From Chromera velia (taxonomy: Eukaryota; Sar; Chromeraceae), in the NCBI GenBank assembly GCA_018398765.1, contig JAHBMJ010002042.1:22923-86922 (forward strand): a stretch of DNA of 64,000 bases, in the 5' to 3' direction. The position numbers and the translations under genes are program-made. Every line of letters starts with the position of its first letter. Position 1 is the first letter of the stretch. Positions 9,293-22,808 of this stretch are shown piece by piece. The notes under the pieces are model-generated. The model did no database searches, had not been told where the DNA came from, and worked only from the letters and a program-made list of their open reading frames with translations.

Positions 9293-12200
9293 CTCTCTCT
9301 TTCCCCTCCCGCATGTACAGACACATGCACCGACACACACAACGCACACCATCCCCCCAGCCACCGCACAAGCACACAGAAGCGCACACAAACCCGCAGA
9401 CTCACAAAGAGATAGTCAGTCTGTCAGAGAACGAGGAAGAGAGAGAGACTGACGGAATGACGCCGATCACGTTATGAGTGTCCAGGACCTCCATCCCCAA
9501 GACTCTCTCGAGAAGTTCGTTCACGATCTCCGCACACAGACGAAAGGAGCCCGTCACAGGCAGAGAGGGAGGAACGCACTTGCGCGTCTCCTGTTTGTAG
9601 AAGTTTCTTATGCCAAACCCTGAAAGAAGAGAAGCATAGAAGAGAATAGATTGAGGTTGCCTTAGTGCATCAGAAAGAAGAACAGGAAGGGAAGAGAAGC
9701 GGCCAGTATACAAGAAATCTACGCCTTGTCGAAAACACCCGAATCCGTTGATCGACCGAGGCACTGGGATTTCTGGAGCGGTCCTGCACTGATACTGTTC
9801 AGAGGCACACGTCTTGCCAATGCTCGTATTTGCTGAGCAGACAGATTCACTAGATTGATTTGTGCATGAGTTCAGGCAGGCGAATTCGACAACAAGACTC
9901 AGGAGAAGAACGAGGGAGTCCATTCTCAATCTGCACCGAATTGTATCCTTTCTTTCAGACCGCCTTAGGGCACCTGTACAAAGCAATGAAATCAACTGGA
10001 AACTCTAACAGGTGTTTCTTTACCTTCGGGCATCTTGGCAGGAACGAGTCCTTCTGTCTCGATCATCGCGTTGACAGCCCCCAGGGTTTTGGAGATGAAC
10101 CTGAGTGCAAGCTGCTTCTCATCGAATCCCAATCTGTCTGCGAGGGCAAGGGAGAATGCTCCTCCCAGTCTGGAGGCTTCGCTCGGCGCATCCCGATCCC
10201 TTCCCTCCTGCGTGTCCACGCCTACCTTCTGCAGGTTCAGGGACGAGGGCACAGGCCTTGAGGAAGACGCGAGAAGAGAAGAGTGAAGGAGACGCGCTGA
10301 CTCCCCCTCTCCCCCCCCCTCCCCTTCCTTCCGGGGGATTGCTGTGGACGAGGCTGAGGAAGAAGCGACATGCTGGAGGAGTGCTTGCAGTTGTTTGGCC
10401 CTGTTGGTTTTCGGCCGGGGCACGGGGACCCCCGCACAGACGTACCTCGTCGCCTCCTCTGGGTGGAAGGCTGCAGTGGTTAGTTCACTCGGATATTTAA
10501 AAAAACACAACAAAATGTTGGGGGTCTTTTTTTGTCTGCTTCTTTGTCTTTTGAACAGGAGAACCCAAAAAGTAAATGGGCAGTGTGCCTTCATGCCAAT
10601 CAATGATCAGATCCCAAACAAATTGAGAGAGAGAACATATTCTATCGCAAACAACGAGAAAGATGCACTCCACTTTGTCGCGTCTTGATCAAGCTCTTCT
10701 GTTAGGTTGACAGACAGACACACGAGAGCAGGATCAAACTGAAAGGGATCCTCGAGAACGTCTGAAATCTGACTGCATGGGTGGGGAATTCATCCGTATG
10801 CACAAAAATACGGCGGGGGGTTTCGACGCTGCTTTCCGTTCTAGATGCAGAGAAAGAAAATGGCGAGAAAAAGGACACAACAAATTGGAAACAGCTCCCT
10901 CACGCATCTCGCCTGACCATGGAAGGCGATTTGCAGGAAGACCTGCGAGAAATGCCCAAGAGAGAAAGAGGCGCCCGCTCTGGAGGTGGACGAACCAGAA
11001 GGTCCCCCCGGCAAGCCCCCCCTAGATCCTCTGCGGGGCGCCTGGTGGGGGGCTCTTGGAGATCTGGGGGGAGACGGGGGTGTCTCGCGTGATCTGCTTG
11101 GCATGTGGTGAGCGTCTTTTGACCTTCCTGTTCCATCAGAGGGTCCCTGCAGGATTCTGTCGAGAAGAATCCCGACTTGCCTTTCTGTTGCCCTTGAAGG
11201 AATCACCGAGAGAGCAGAGAGAAGCACGGAGAGCTTGTCGAAACTTCCGCTTGTGCCATGACGATTCTGCGACACAAATGCGAATTAACCAGAAATGAAG
11301 GGAGCCGACCGGGAATGTGAGTTGCGCATAAACCATCATGGTCACATGGAATTCTCATCTTTCATGCCCGATTTTGGAAAGAAAGCAGGTAGAGAGTGAA
11401 AGACTATCAGTTCTTCTGTGGATCGCTATCATTTTCCGGTATCATGAGGGACGGGTGGTTATGGTGAGAGGGATAAAGAGCAGGGGGAGGTGCGTTTGGT
11501 GGACGAAGAAAGAGAAGAAAAAAAAAAAAGCAGAGGGAGGTGCGTTTGGTGGACGAAGAAAGAGAAAAAAAAAGAAAAAAAGAGCAGAGGGAGGTGCGTT
11601 TGGTGGACGAAGAAAGAGAAAAAAAAAAAAGAGCAGAGGGAGGTGCGTTTGGTGGACGAAGAAAGAGAAAAAGATATGACGGGGGTTTATGGGCAGTTTT
11701 ACGTGATTACTTTCTTGCACGTCGGCTTCGCTGACTGACTTCTGCACTCTTGATCGTACTCGCTTTTTTTGGTGACTTGCCGCCCTTGTCCTTGCTGGCT
11801 TTTGACCCCCTGACGTTCCTTCCTCCTTTCTTTGTTTCTTGTTCCCTCTGCTTCTGTTCAGAAGAGCCCATCACAGACACGGAAGAAGATCCCGTCGAGT
11901 CCCCCGAGGACTCCTGGAGAAAAGAGAAAAGAAGCGCCAAGGTCCCGCTAAAGTGGGAGAGGAGCACGTTGACCTCTGCCTCCTCCTCTGTTCCCTCGAC
12001 CAGAGGGTACAGACAGGGAGCGGCAGCGTCAGAGGGCCAGCATGGGTGCAGATTTGCTGCAAGCGAAAGAGGGCATGCAGAGAGGAGAGTGCACCGAAAT
12101 TTGAATGAATGAATGAATGTCGATGCGAGCGGATTGCGGAGAAACTCCACTACCACGAGTGGTTCTATGGATAGGTTCAGAGAGACCTAGTGGACAAGAT

Positions 12201-13044
12201 GGTAGGTGGGGGAATTCAGGGGATGCATGGGCTTTTTCTTTTGAACACACAGCGAGAATGAGTGAGGGGTGTCTCTTTGATTCGCTGCACTCCAGTTGAC
12301 TAGTTGCGCATGCCCACTCTGTCGTTCAACTTTGTATATTCCACCTGACGAACGAAACACATATTTTCGTCCGCATGCAAGGCAGTCGACATTCTTTCTT
12401 TCTCTCTGTGGGGCCCTGAGGATTAATGGATTAATTAAGGATCGATCCAGGTTTCTGCACATATGCAATCAAAATTCTGCTTTACGATGTTCAGTCACCA
12501 GTCAATCCGATCCTGCTCAATGGCTTACCCACTCACTTTTCCTGATGTAGGCCGATTCACGCCTTCTGGGAGAAACTTGCAGGTCTACTGGGGGCTGCAG
12601 AAACGACAGAGTGACAGAGGGATTATAACAAAGAAAGCGCACATTTCGATACACACCGGTCGGGTCTCAGCATAGTGACTTGATCGTTTTCCTTATCTTC
12701 CATTGATTGAAAAGAGACGCCAGTGTCTTGTCTTGCAGGATTTTCACTCCAGCAGAGAGAGAAGTCAAATTCCTTAACTCCAACTTGTGAATCTGCAAGT
12801 CACTTCTGGGCCCGCTGTGTGATTTTGACAAGCAAAACTTGGATGGACATGCTTGAGCTTGAAAAACGAGTCTTGACAGATTCGATCGAGGAAAGCCTGC
12901 TCACCGCTTTCCACAAAATCGAAGCTTTCTTTCAATCGCACCTGGACGGTTTCTTTCAAACCCCGAAAAGAAAAAAAACGATATCATGAACCCGGAGATC
13001 ACGCATAGTGTACGCTGGTTTTCAAAATTCATTCTTTGCCTGAC

Positions 13045-13084
<40 letters not shown>

Positions 13085-16000
13085 TCTATCTGCTTGATCG
13101 ACTCACCACTGTGAGGGAAGAGTCCAGATGAGGAGACCCGAGAAGCCACGCCCCTCTCTCCTCGTCTCTCCGGAGATCAAGGAAGAATCGCTCGGAATCA
13201 GAAGGACCAAAGTCCGTCAGACTGGCAGGGTCGGCGTGTGGACTCAAATGAATGTCCAAGCCTCTCCAGAGATTTTCCATCACCTGAAAACAACATACAC
13301 AATCAATCCAAGTATTGCTTTCACAACTCCAAAGATGGCGCCATCTTGAAAGCTCTGTGTTGTGTTCTCGTGAAATCAAAAGGATGGTCGCGGGTATTAA
13401 TAGGCAGTGGAAAGTGTCTGACTCAAAAGTTCAGCAGGCGTTTCCTCATATTTTTTCTTTTTCAGCACTATGGCGACAGAGTTTCTGTCACGAGCACAAG
13501 TCTCTTCGCTTCAGACGATCGATGTACTAAGCTCACTCATGTCAATGCGGCTTGGTTGCAGCTTCTCTCTCTCTCTCTCCGTGTGTGCACCGACTAACTG
13601 ACCAGCCTTCGATCTCTCTCGTCCTCCTGTTGTTCTTTTTTGTTGCTATCACCCTCTTGATGCTGTGGCTGTGAAGCGGAAACGACACCAACTGCGTCCC
13701 TCAAAACTTCCTCAATTGTCGCCTCCCTGTCCTCCCCATTTTGCTTTCGTTCCTCTGCCTCCCCTGGGGCCTTCGAACCCGCTTGGTCTGCCTGACGCAA
13801 TGAGGACACAACTGCAGAGCGAGAGGAGAAGGCAGCGACTGAACGGGGTGGAGACAGCGCTCGGCTGCTGGGGGGCATTGAATGCCGCTCTGTTCCTGTC
13901 TCCTCGGGCTCCTCCCATCCGATTCGGTTGCCTTCCTCTTCACGGTCCTTTTCAGCATTTTGTCTTTGTTCCTTCGTTCTTCGTGTTGTGACTGTCCGAG
14001 TGGGGCCCTTGCTCTTCGCCCTGGAGGTTCTGCCTCCTGACTTTGAGCCCTCCTTCTTCGAGATCTTGCGCGAAAGGGTCTTCTGTGCTGTCTTAATTTT
14101 CCCTTCTTCTGTTCCCGAGGAAGAATCCTTCTCATTCTCGCCCGCGTGAACCTTTTCGCCTGCCTCCTGGCTACCGTCGAGGGAAAGCGAGACGTCCATC
14201 CTGATTGAATCTCTCTCTGAGGCTGTTGGGGGGGGGAGTCTGGCGGAAAGCGGCGGGGCTCTGTTCGCTCCCTCCACTCCCTGCAACAGCAGACACATGC
14301 AGATGGACGTGACGTGACGCAACACAACTGCAGGCCTATAACGAGATAGAAACCAAAATTAGAAAGAATCAGGAAAAGCGGCGCAGAACAAGAAGTCAGA
14401 CAGACCCTGAATCGACGAGGGCGGCTTGAAACGAAAGAATGTGAACTGGAGAAGAGTAGGAAAGGAACCAGCTCAATGCCATTTTTCCAGATTGACATCA
14501 AGAAAGGCTCTTAGAGTCACTCAGTCTGTCGGCCGAGAGACAAACTGTCGCTTGAGATTTTCCCTTCCTTTCTGCCGATCGCGTTTCTTCTTAAACAAAT
14601 CACTCAACTTCTCTGCCTGCCTGCCTGCCTGAAGGATGGAATGGGGGACGAGCACACAAGAAGGCTGCTAGCAAGCTCCAGACGGAGGGAGGGAGGGAGG
14701 GAGGGCGGACCGCTTCTTCGAGTACCTCCCTATTCTGGACGCTCAGCTCGAACTCCCGTTGTCTTGCTGCCAGCATTTCCTCTTCTTCTGCCTGTCTTCT
14801 TTGTTCCCACCTCCTCACGGCCTCACACTCCAACCGGATGCCCTCGACCTCCTCTGGGAAAAGTTGAGCGATAGGCTGTAGAGAGACCAGCAGACTCCCA
14901 TGCTCTTCAAAAACGGCCCTGCGTGACAAACGAACAAAGAGAGGTCTTTCCTCAACCTCCTTCTCACCTTCTTTCCTTCTTTCCTTCCTTCCTTCCTTCC
15001 TTTCTTTCTTTCTTTCTTTCTTTCTTCCTTTCTTTCTTTCTTTCTTCCTTTCTGGCTTGGTTGCTTTCTTTCTTTCTTTAGCTGTATTGTTTAACAACTG
15101 CGCGTCTCGTGGTTGCTTCGTTGCTTGTCCTGTAAGGACGTCAAGTACTTTTCTGGTCGACACTTTTTCTCTTAATCTTCGGCACATGTCCAAATTCATT
15201 TACTCCATCGCTCCGAACTGATGCCGACGAGCAATCAAATTGTTGCTAGGCAATTGCCGCAGTGAAACGAAACGAAGAGGATGGCAGAAGAACGAGAACA
15301 AGCTGATACGTGCAGAGTTGCCTCGAGGTTCAACAATCTGAACCTCTGTTTCAAAAGCATTTTGCTTCGACTAACTTGCACATGTCAAGCACCAGAGCCC
15401 GCACAACTGCCGCCAAATTTATGTTCTTCTGCTGTACAGTCAGCAGCAGCTTGCCAAGGGTCTCCACCGCGAGAGAGTATCTTGGGCCTTCCGCATTCGT
15501 TTGCTGGACCAAAATCGTCAGAGCGACCTTCACGAACCTCTGTACCCACTCCGCCATTTCTGAGTCCTCCGCATACCTGCGCGAGAAGGAAGGAAAGAAG
15601 GAAGGAAGAGTCGTTCCGATTGGTTCGTCCTTCGAGGGAGAATGGGGGGGNNNNNNNNNNNNNNNNNNNNNNNNNNNNNNNNNNNNNNNNNNNNNNNNNN
15701 NNNNNNNNNNNNNNNNNNNNNNNNNNNNNNNNNNNNNNNNNNNNNNNNNNNNNNGGGGGGGGGGGGGAAGAAGGAAAACCAGGCCGGCAGCATGAATGAA
15801 TGCCGAGAATACTGACAGACAGTGTCAAGGGGGGAATGGTGCCAACTTCCTACACTTTTTTCAAAACAGATGAAACAATCCGTCCTCCGAAAACAGTGCA
15901 AACCCCTCGCAAAGACCCGCCGCGTGTACCCACTGAAAAGATGGGAAGTGGGTGCAAGATTCCTCTTAATTCGGTACGTTTTTTCTCTTCTCGATATTTC

Positions 16001-17008
16001 TCTCTGAATGTCATGCCAGTGCTTTCCCCGAGGATCCCAAAAAGAGTGGAGACTAAGAGTGAGGAAGTCGAAGAGTGATCCTGGTAGTCGGGTTGGGGGT
16101 CCACAAGGAAAACAGCGAGACGGGCGAGCAAAGCAGAAGTGGAAGGCAGCTTGGAAGGCAGAGAAAAAAGAAGGAAGGAAGGAGAAAGAGGGAGGGAAGA
16201 AACAATGGAGAAGAGGGGAGAAAGAAATGCAGAATTACCGCCACAAAGACGTACCGAGAGAGCGCAAGGTTCATTGGAAGCGATGCCGTCCGTCCAAATA
16301 TTTCGTCATTCAAAGCGATCTGCATTAAGACAAAGGACACACACACACACACATACGCGCGCGCGCACACACACTCACACACACATGTATACGCATATGC
16401 ACCATGCACGCACTTACAGACCGATAGCTCACAATCCTTCCTCATCACAAACAACAGGTCGAACTCTTTCAATCCCTCTGCATCGATTGAGAAAGTAAAA
16501 CGACACTCGGGCTCCTGCTTTCGAGGAGGGAAGAGGGTCTGCATGCGGATCGACGCTCTCGCATGTTTCAGTTTTGAATCCACAGCTTTTGAAATACAAA
16601 TTAGTTCTCCAGTCTTCCATTTCACTTTGCATGGAGAAGGTATGTGCGACCTCTCAATATGGGGGCGAATCAGTCTTCATGAGAGAGAAGAGAGGCGCAG
16701 ATGGGACAAATCCGAAAATGATCAGAAAAGGCAAAAAAGAGCAAGAAACGCTTTATTCATGCCGCCAGAAAACCAAACACAGACGACAAGTGGCACCCGA
16801 GACTCGATTGAAAAACAAGAAGCAACAGAGTCCCACCCACCTCTCCGCACAGGTCGACTATGAGAAGCGCGGACCTCACCGACAGCCTGTGAAGAACGCG
16901 TATGCAGACAGTAACCGACGACGTCAGTGCTTCACAAATCATCAGAGAGAGCGAAGTGAGAGAGCAGATCAAGTAGACAGAAGCGCTTGACTTGGGGCAG
17001 ACAGGCAT

Positions 17009-17039
<31 letters not shown>

Positions 17040-20000
17040 CCCGCGAGTGTGAGTATGTGTATATTTGTGCACGCCGGCAACCTGACTGAGTGAGGCTACG
17101 AAACTTTCTCACTCTCGGCTTCTGAATCTGTCACTCGGTGGATGCCCCGCTGAGGGTAGACACGAGATGCAATGCCTTGACCGGACACCTGCTTTCCTTT
17201 CAGAAGAAGCGCGGGCAGGAAAGTGCATTCCCATTCCGTGAAAATGAAAGTCCATTTCCAGATTCATCAACATTATTGTGGTCCCAGAGTAAACATGTTG
17301 CTGTGGAAAAATACGTGCATGAGATGAGATTCTTCTTTGAGGGAAAAAAAGGGTCTACGCGTTCAATCTTTTCTGTTCCCTGTCTTCAAAAATAAGAACT
17401 CAGACTCTTGATCTGTGAATGCGCACATCTGTGCGGTGCCATATGGGCGTCCGTTTCTTTGAGGTTGTCTGCAAATTTGTAGTCTTCATAGCTTAGCGCT
17501 TGTACGCGTTTGAACGACGTTACTGGGATGTGGATGGATCATTTGATCGTACCCAGAAGGGAAGGGAGGAATTTCCTGAAGAACGATCGGACAGATGGCT
17601 GAACGTAAGCTCACCGTGGGTGCTTTGCGATTACAATCAGCAGTTCAAAGTTCCTCAACGTGATGGCTTTCTCGCCTCCCCTGCTTGCCCCTCCTGTTTC
17701 CCGAATCTGAGACCGAATCTGAGCACTGAGAGGTTCCAGAAGGGGGGCAATCGGGACTCCAGGGGTGTTCTCGACAAATCCAAGCATGGAGGACAAGAGC
17801 AGATCCCGTACGCAATCGATCCCTGTCAGATCGGGAGGCGGTGGGAGGAATTGGTCAGCCTGTGCTTCTTCCTCCTTGCGCAGGGCAGCAGCGTCCTTGG
17901 ACTCTCCCACTGCCTCTTCGTTCCCGTCTCCGTTCACCCCTGTCTCCACAATGGCAAAGATCAAGGAACGATAGACGATTGGCGTCAGGGGTGAGTGTCT
18001 GGCACAGAGCTCGTCCAGAAGGTTGAACAGTGCGGGGAAGAGAAGAAGCTGGGATGCACGATTGCTGCATCAATCACGAAGAGGAGGCATGCAGGAATCA
18101 GTGGAGACCCATGAACACGTACAGATAGATTCATCTCGCATGAGTGCATGTCAATATAGCTAGGTCGGTCGAGGCGCCAACATGCATGACTTTAGACTCT
18201 CTGGACGGAAATTTCCCCCATGGAGTCAACAGAAGCACGAACGAGACCGGATCCCTTTTCTTTTCTTTTCTTTTCAGACAAACGTCAGAGGTTGAACACC
18301 GTTCGGAAATGTTCTTATCCTATCAACGGTAGCACTTACCAGGAGGAATCGAATAGGACATAGACAAAGAGGAAAATCAGAACCAACAACAAACAGATGA
18401 AAAGGTGTTTGAAGAAGAGGAAGGGGAAGAAAAGCGTGAGAAGAAGTACAGCGAGCAGCATGACGAGACAAACAAGATATAAAAATGAAAAGGAAGGGAG
18501 AAGAGAAAGGTCAGAAGAACAACTTAGAGTTTGAAAGGATAGATATAGATAACTCACGCGTCCATTGCACATTTTCTCGTTGCCTGCATCAGTCGATTCA
18601 TCAGACTTTCTCCCGACTCGGCCATCAAATGCGCAAACACAGCGCAGAGGTCAACAGCAAGAAAGGACGCAGCCAGTCGCCTTTCCATCGACTGCCCATT
18701 TTGAGCCTGCAAAGAAGATGCAGAGGAGAAATTCAAATATCTTTTACTCGTCCTGCATGCTAGAGAAGAACCCACGTCTTCATGCAGCCATATCTACTGC
18801 GAGTTCTGCCAGTCTGCTTGCAAGAGCCGATCAGATCTAAAAGAGTCGCGCAGCTTGCATCGCTTCCTGAGCAGTTTTTTAATCTTACGACCACTGAAGG
18901 AAACTCTTGGGTACGTCTCATGCTCACATCTTCTTTTTCGTCCCCTCTAGGGAAGATGTGCGCCCAGTGACCACAGCCCGTCCAGCCAGTGGCTCCGTCC
19001 CACTTACTTCGGTCCTCGTACGTTCTTTCGTGGGGGCTACAGAAATTCACACTTAGGCCATCGAGTCACTCAACTGAACCATACAGTCACATGCCCATGC
19101 AGTGAGGACAAGTGCGGACATATTCATCGAGCGGAATGCGACAGCCTCATGGGAGCTGTGGTTCGGAGAGAAGGAGACAAAGCGCAGAACACATGATCGA
19201 ATGAGGTTAAAACCAGAATTGACACACGTGCATGCACGCATGCATGCAGACCCACCCACTCACCTGGAGGCAGGCGTACTCGAGCAAGTACTCTCCCGCT
19301 CCCTGAAGCCACATCGCGTTGAAGGTCCCCTCCTCCTTCGATCCTCCCGTCAGAAGGCACTTGCAGAATGCGTGGACAGCCACCAGGAAGTCCCGGGCTT
19401 CTGCAAAAAGGACCTTCAGGTCGTCTGCAACCAATTGTAGAAGTGACTGGCCGCAGCAATTCACCACTGTCGTTGCAGCACTGGCCCCGGCACTCAGCGT
19501 CTTCAGCGTCTCTGTGGTTGTAGTCCCGACTCCAGGATCTGGATCTCCGGCAGCCGCGATCGCACCTGCCCCGGCCTCCTGTGCAGCTCGCATCATGTCA
19601 AAGAGCCTGCGGACGTGTGCGGCTTCTCTGAACCACACCGTCAAGTTTTCCCGAAGCCCCGCACGAGCAAGGGTGGAGCTCATCAGCGCAAGCAGGCGCA
19701 CTGTCGATCGAGCGCACTCGGGATCGCTGGACCTCAATCCTGCATTCATGCATGCAAGCACATCGAGATAGGCGACAAGAAAAAGAAATCGACGGCGGAA
19801 CCGTTAATTCGTATCAGCCTACCAGAAAAGACGACAAAACAAAACAATGATATGGTCATGACACGACCTCAAGTGCATGTCGACTCGATCAAAACGCTGA
19901 AGACAAGAACGTGACGGCACTTGCGTATCTGTTTTGCCCAAGTGGAAAGCCCTCGTACGCACAAAAGAGGCCTGCCTAAGTGAGAACTACTAGGGCATCA

Positions 20001-20297
20001 AAAGCACGCGGAGAGAGAAACCCAAGGGGACTGAGAAAACAGAAACAAAAAGCTTGTCACGTACAGAACATGCAGGCAGACCGGCTGACATACAGTCACA
20101 GGCGAAAAGGAGAAGGAGGGAGAGGGGAGAGAGCCCGAGTGAAAGAGGAGAGGGAGGAGATTCGACATGGAAAGAGAGAAAGGTACAGATTGTTACACGC
20201 CAGTTTGAAAGACAACCAGCCTAGACATGCGCGAGAGCGTTAGAGTCACTCTGCGTCGCCGTCTTGCTTTCCCTCTGTCCCTCTGTCCCTTTGTGCC

Positions 20298-20332
<35 letters not shown>

Positions 20333-20345
20333 GTTTCAGACACAG

Positions 20346-20389
<44 letters not shown>

Positions 20390-20458
20390 GCACAAATACA
20401 GACATGCACACATACGTGCATATAGACACGCACACACACATACACACACACGCACGCA

Positions 20459-20500
<42 letters not shown>

Positions 20501-22808
20501 GAGATGCAGAGATACAAACGCGCACACATAAACACACATAAACAGACACACATACACAGGCATGCACATTCGTAATTCACCTTGCTCCCCAATATTTGAA
20601 CGGCACAGCACGCCGGAGTGTCACTCAGAATAAAATATCTATCTGCATCCCACCGCACATACCTTGTTCAACGATGCAGAGCGCTCCAAAAAGTGTGCTG
20701 GGGTCTTCTACAATCAGCTCACACAGCTGCTGAAAGGAACCGGACAGAGCCGCCAGCCACTCACGGAGGTCAACCCCCCTGTTCCCACACACCGCCCAGT
20801 TCCCCCCTGAACTCTCAAACGCCTCACCCAACTCCCTCCCGTTCCCCCGAAGCCACCCCTCGGCGTCTGCTTCCCCAAGCTGGAGTGACGATGCCAGGGT
20901 GAGCACCAGGAACGCCTCCGTGCTGCGGGCCTTGGATGTCACCGGGTCCACCTCGCTTGTCAGGACTTCCACTCCATCTTCTGCTGGGAGGAGGCCTCCC
21001 TCTTCCTGCTGTACCTCACTATTCTTTGAAGTTACCACCTTGCTGCTCTTCTCCTGACTGGAGCCCCCATGCACGAAAAAGTTTTCATCCGTCTGCATCG
21101 CACGAGAAGTCCGCCCGTCCGACGAGGCCCCCCACCCGCTCGCCACAGGAGGGGCAGGAAGTCGGGCAGGCAGGAGGGCAGACCTGATCGGGGGAGCTTG
21201 GGACGCGTTCGAAGTTGGATTGTCCGGAACGGCCCTGCTGTTGAAGGACATTTTTGCACTTCCGAAGCGCAGGTTTGGGGACTCGGGGGCGAGGGAGGAG
21301 AAGGGCACGAGTGATGCTGCAGTAGCAGCGTCTGACTGTTGCATGGTACCCTGCCTTTCTATGGGGGGAAGACTGTGCCTGCCCCTGGAAGCGTGGGTGC
21401 TTGTCTGGGACTGGAGGGGGAAGCTCGAGGGTCCCCTTGAGGTCTGGGGAATGGTGTGGAAGGAGCGGGTAGGGCTGGAGGGGAGCTGCGATGCGGCAGG
21501 GAGGGGGAGAGGAGCGGACGCTCCAGCAGAGGCAAGAGGTGCCGCAGCGTTGCTTCTGAAAGCACTAGAGCCGTAGAGAGCATATGCTCCTGCAGAGGAT
21601 GCCACTGCAAGACCACCAAGGCCCGCTGAGGGCTCCTCAAACGAAGAGGACGACCCTCTTCGCAGTGGCTCTGCAAGACCTGAGACGCCGACTCTCTCTC
21701 TCGATGCTGCCACAGATTTGGAAGAGGCTGCGACCCGCGGAAAGGGGGGAGAGTCTCCGCCCCCTCCGCAGTGGCACTGGGAAGGTGTGTTCGTTGGGCG
21801 GGGGTGTCGGGGGGTTGTTAGCTGGGGGGCATAGACAGACGGGTGCATGTGGGCTGAAACATCTGGGGGGGCAAAGTTGTCCTCCCTTTCGTGTGGAGAG
21901 AAGCTGGTCCCTCTCTGGAGGTGGTGCTGACTGTGGAAGGAAGAGACCGTCGCTGCAGCAGCAGACGCTGCAGCCGCGGCTGCAGAGGCCACGGCAGCTG
22001 AGACCGCGGGGGGAGCGTGAGACTGGTGGTTGAAGTTGAGCGACTTGTAGGGCGAAGAGGTCATTGAGGTTGTTGGGATATCGGGTGGGTGGAGGAGAGA
22101 AGAGGGGGCGACGTGGGCCTTCTGGGTCGGAGGCGTTGACGGAGGGTCACCGGGGGGGTCTCGGAGAGTTTTGAGAATTCCCCTCAGGGGGGAGGAGCGA
22201 CCGGATCCAGAGGGAGGTTCATGGGAGGCACAGCGGGAGGCACAGAAATGGTGACGGTTTGTGACCGAGTGGGGTGTGAAGGCAGTGATGTTGGGGGGAC
22301 TTGAGGTCTTCTGTGCAAAACCAGACTTCTTCAGAAGCGCCAGCTTCCTTCTATACCCTTCCATACGCTTGCGTGGCCTGGGAAAAGATTTAGAGCCATT
22401 CTGCGATTGCTCTGTCTTCCACTCCTTCTGCATATCGTAGAGCTCATTGACAAGCTGAGATACGACTCCAGGGCTCTGTCCGTTGAGGATATGCGGGATG
22501 GCTTGTTCGTCTAACTCCACTCTGAGGTGCTGCCTGAGGAGGTCTGATATTGCATTCCAGTTCTGTGCCTTGGAGGAGGGTGAGGACAACTTTTGGAAGT
22601 TCTGAAAAGACTCTCCCGGCAGTTGTAGTCCACGCTCTCTCAGAATGAGATTGAGCATTTCTCCCACCTTCTGACCTGTCTCAAATCCATGATTTGCATG
22701 CGCAGAGAGGAGTACCTGGCCTGGATGTGTACGGCTGGGTTGGGGGTTCGTCTCTTTGAGGACCCCCGCCCCCTTCAACCAAAGGAATGCGTCGGTCTGC
22801 AAGTTCAT
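8002..22808 (-). CDS. CH-like domain plus armadillo/HEAT-like helical protein, 20 exons
   Basis: Predicted 2152 aa. Exons (minus strand): 22808-20663, 19739-19264, 18706-18558, 18064-17615, 16985-16841, 16538-16422, 16319-16255, 16052-15978, 15576-15376, 14918-14726, 14280-13603, 13283-13107, 12594-12537, 12056-11740, 11266-10918, 10470-10024, 9619-9471, 8862-8834, 8614-8504, 8128-8002. Phases match throughout. Weak points are the donors at 16422 (GTCTGT) and 8504 (GTCGTT) and the 29-nt exon. Residues about 5-115 fit the calponin-homology-like domain of SPEF1/SPATA4/SPEF2 proteins: FLWLKGAGVL at the start, VGEMLNLILRERG, then NW, a Leu-rich helix, and NGQSPGVVSQLVNELY. A disordered Ser/Pro/Ala linker follows to residue 600. 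The exons from 19739 on encode Leu-rich amphipathic helices typical of armadillo/HEAT solenoids, for example LLLFPALFNLLDELCARHSP. Exon 14280-13603 adds a basic disordered insert. Such CH-like domains usually bind microtubules, so a ciliary or cytoskeletal scaffold is my inference. It is not identified to a named orthologue. Confidence 0.7.
9000..9300. repeat. TTCC/TTTC and CA microsatellite cluster
   Basis: About 200 bases of TTCC and TTTC units followed by a CT tract and then a CA tract. It lies in the intron between exons 9619-9471 and 8862-8834 of the CH-domain gene. Open frames through it are artefacts of the repeat. Confidence 0.9.
11478..11670. repeat. Minisatellite, four ~50-bp units
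   Basis: Four tandem copies of a unit holding GAGGTGCGTTTGGTGGACGA followed by AGAAAGAG and a variable A run. Copies differ mainly in the length of the A run. It lies in the intron between exons 12056-11740 and 11266-10918 of the CH-domain gene, about 70 bases past the donor. On the transcribed (minus) strand the units are pyrimidine-rich. Confidence 0.9.
14985..15055. repeat. TTTC/TTCC microsatellite in an intron
   Basis: Roughly 70 bases of TTCC and TTTC units, in the intron between exons 15576-15376 and 14918-14726 of the CH-domain gene. It is a plain simple repeat. Confidence 0.85.
15651..15754. other. Assembly gap (104 N) inside a poly-G tract
   Basis: A run of 104 N flanked by seven G on the left and about thirteen G on the right, in the intron between exons 16052-15978 and 15576-15376 of the CH-domain gene. 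The flanks suggest the missing sequence is, or contains, a long homopolymer G tract. No exon is needed here for reading phase. Confidence 0.95.
16337..16386. repeat. CA/CG dinucleotide microsatellite
   Basis: CA repeat with a GCGCGC core, in the intron between exons 16538-16422 and 16319-16255 of the CH-domain gene. A related TG tract lies at about 17006-17040 in the neighbouring upstream intron. Confidence 0.8.
20295..20545. repeat. Compound TCTG/CT/CA/GA microsatellite
   Basis: Successive TCTG, CT, CA and GA runs over about 250 bases in the first intron (20662-19740) of the CH-domain gene. Long Cys/Val or Ser/Leu open frames through it on either strand come from the repeat. Confidence 0.9.

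Noticed and set aside
8889-9477. Open frames through TTCC and CA repeats on both strands
   Set aside because: Open only because the simple repeats contain no stop in any frame; they sit in an intron.
16023-16075. Alternative exon start after CTACCAG near 16075 in the CH-domain gene
   Set aside because: It gives an in-frame stop with the preceding exon; the acceptor after CACTCTTAG at 16052 has a better pyrimidine tract and fits phase on both sides.
20193-20658. Cys/Val-rich minus-strand frames of about 90-145 codons
   Set aside because: Translation of CA/GA microsatellite in an intron.
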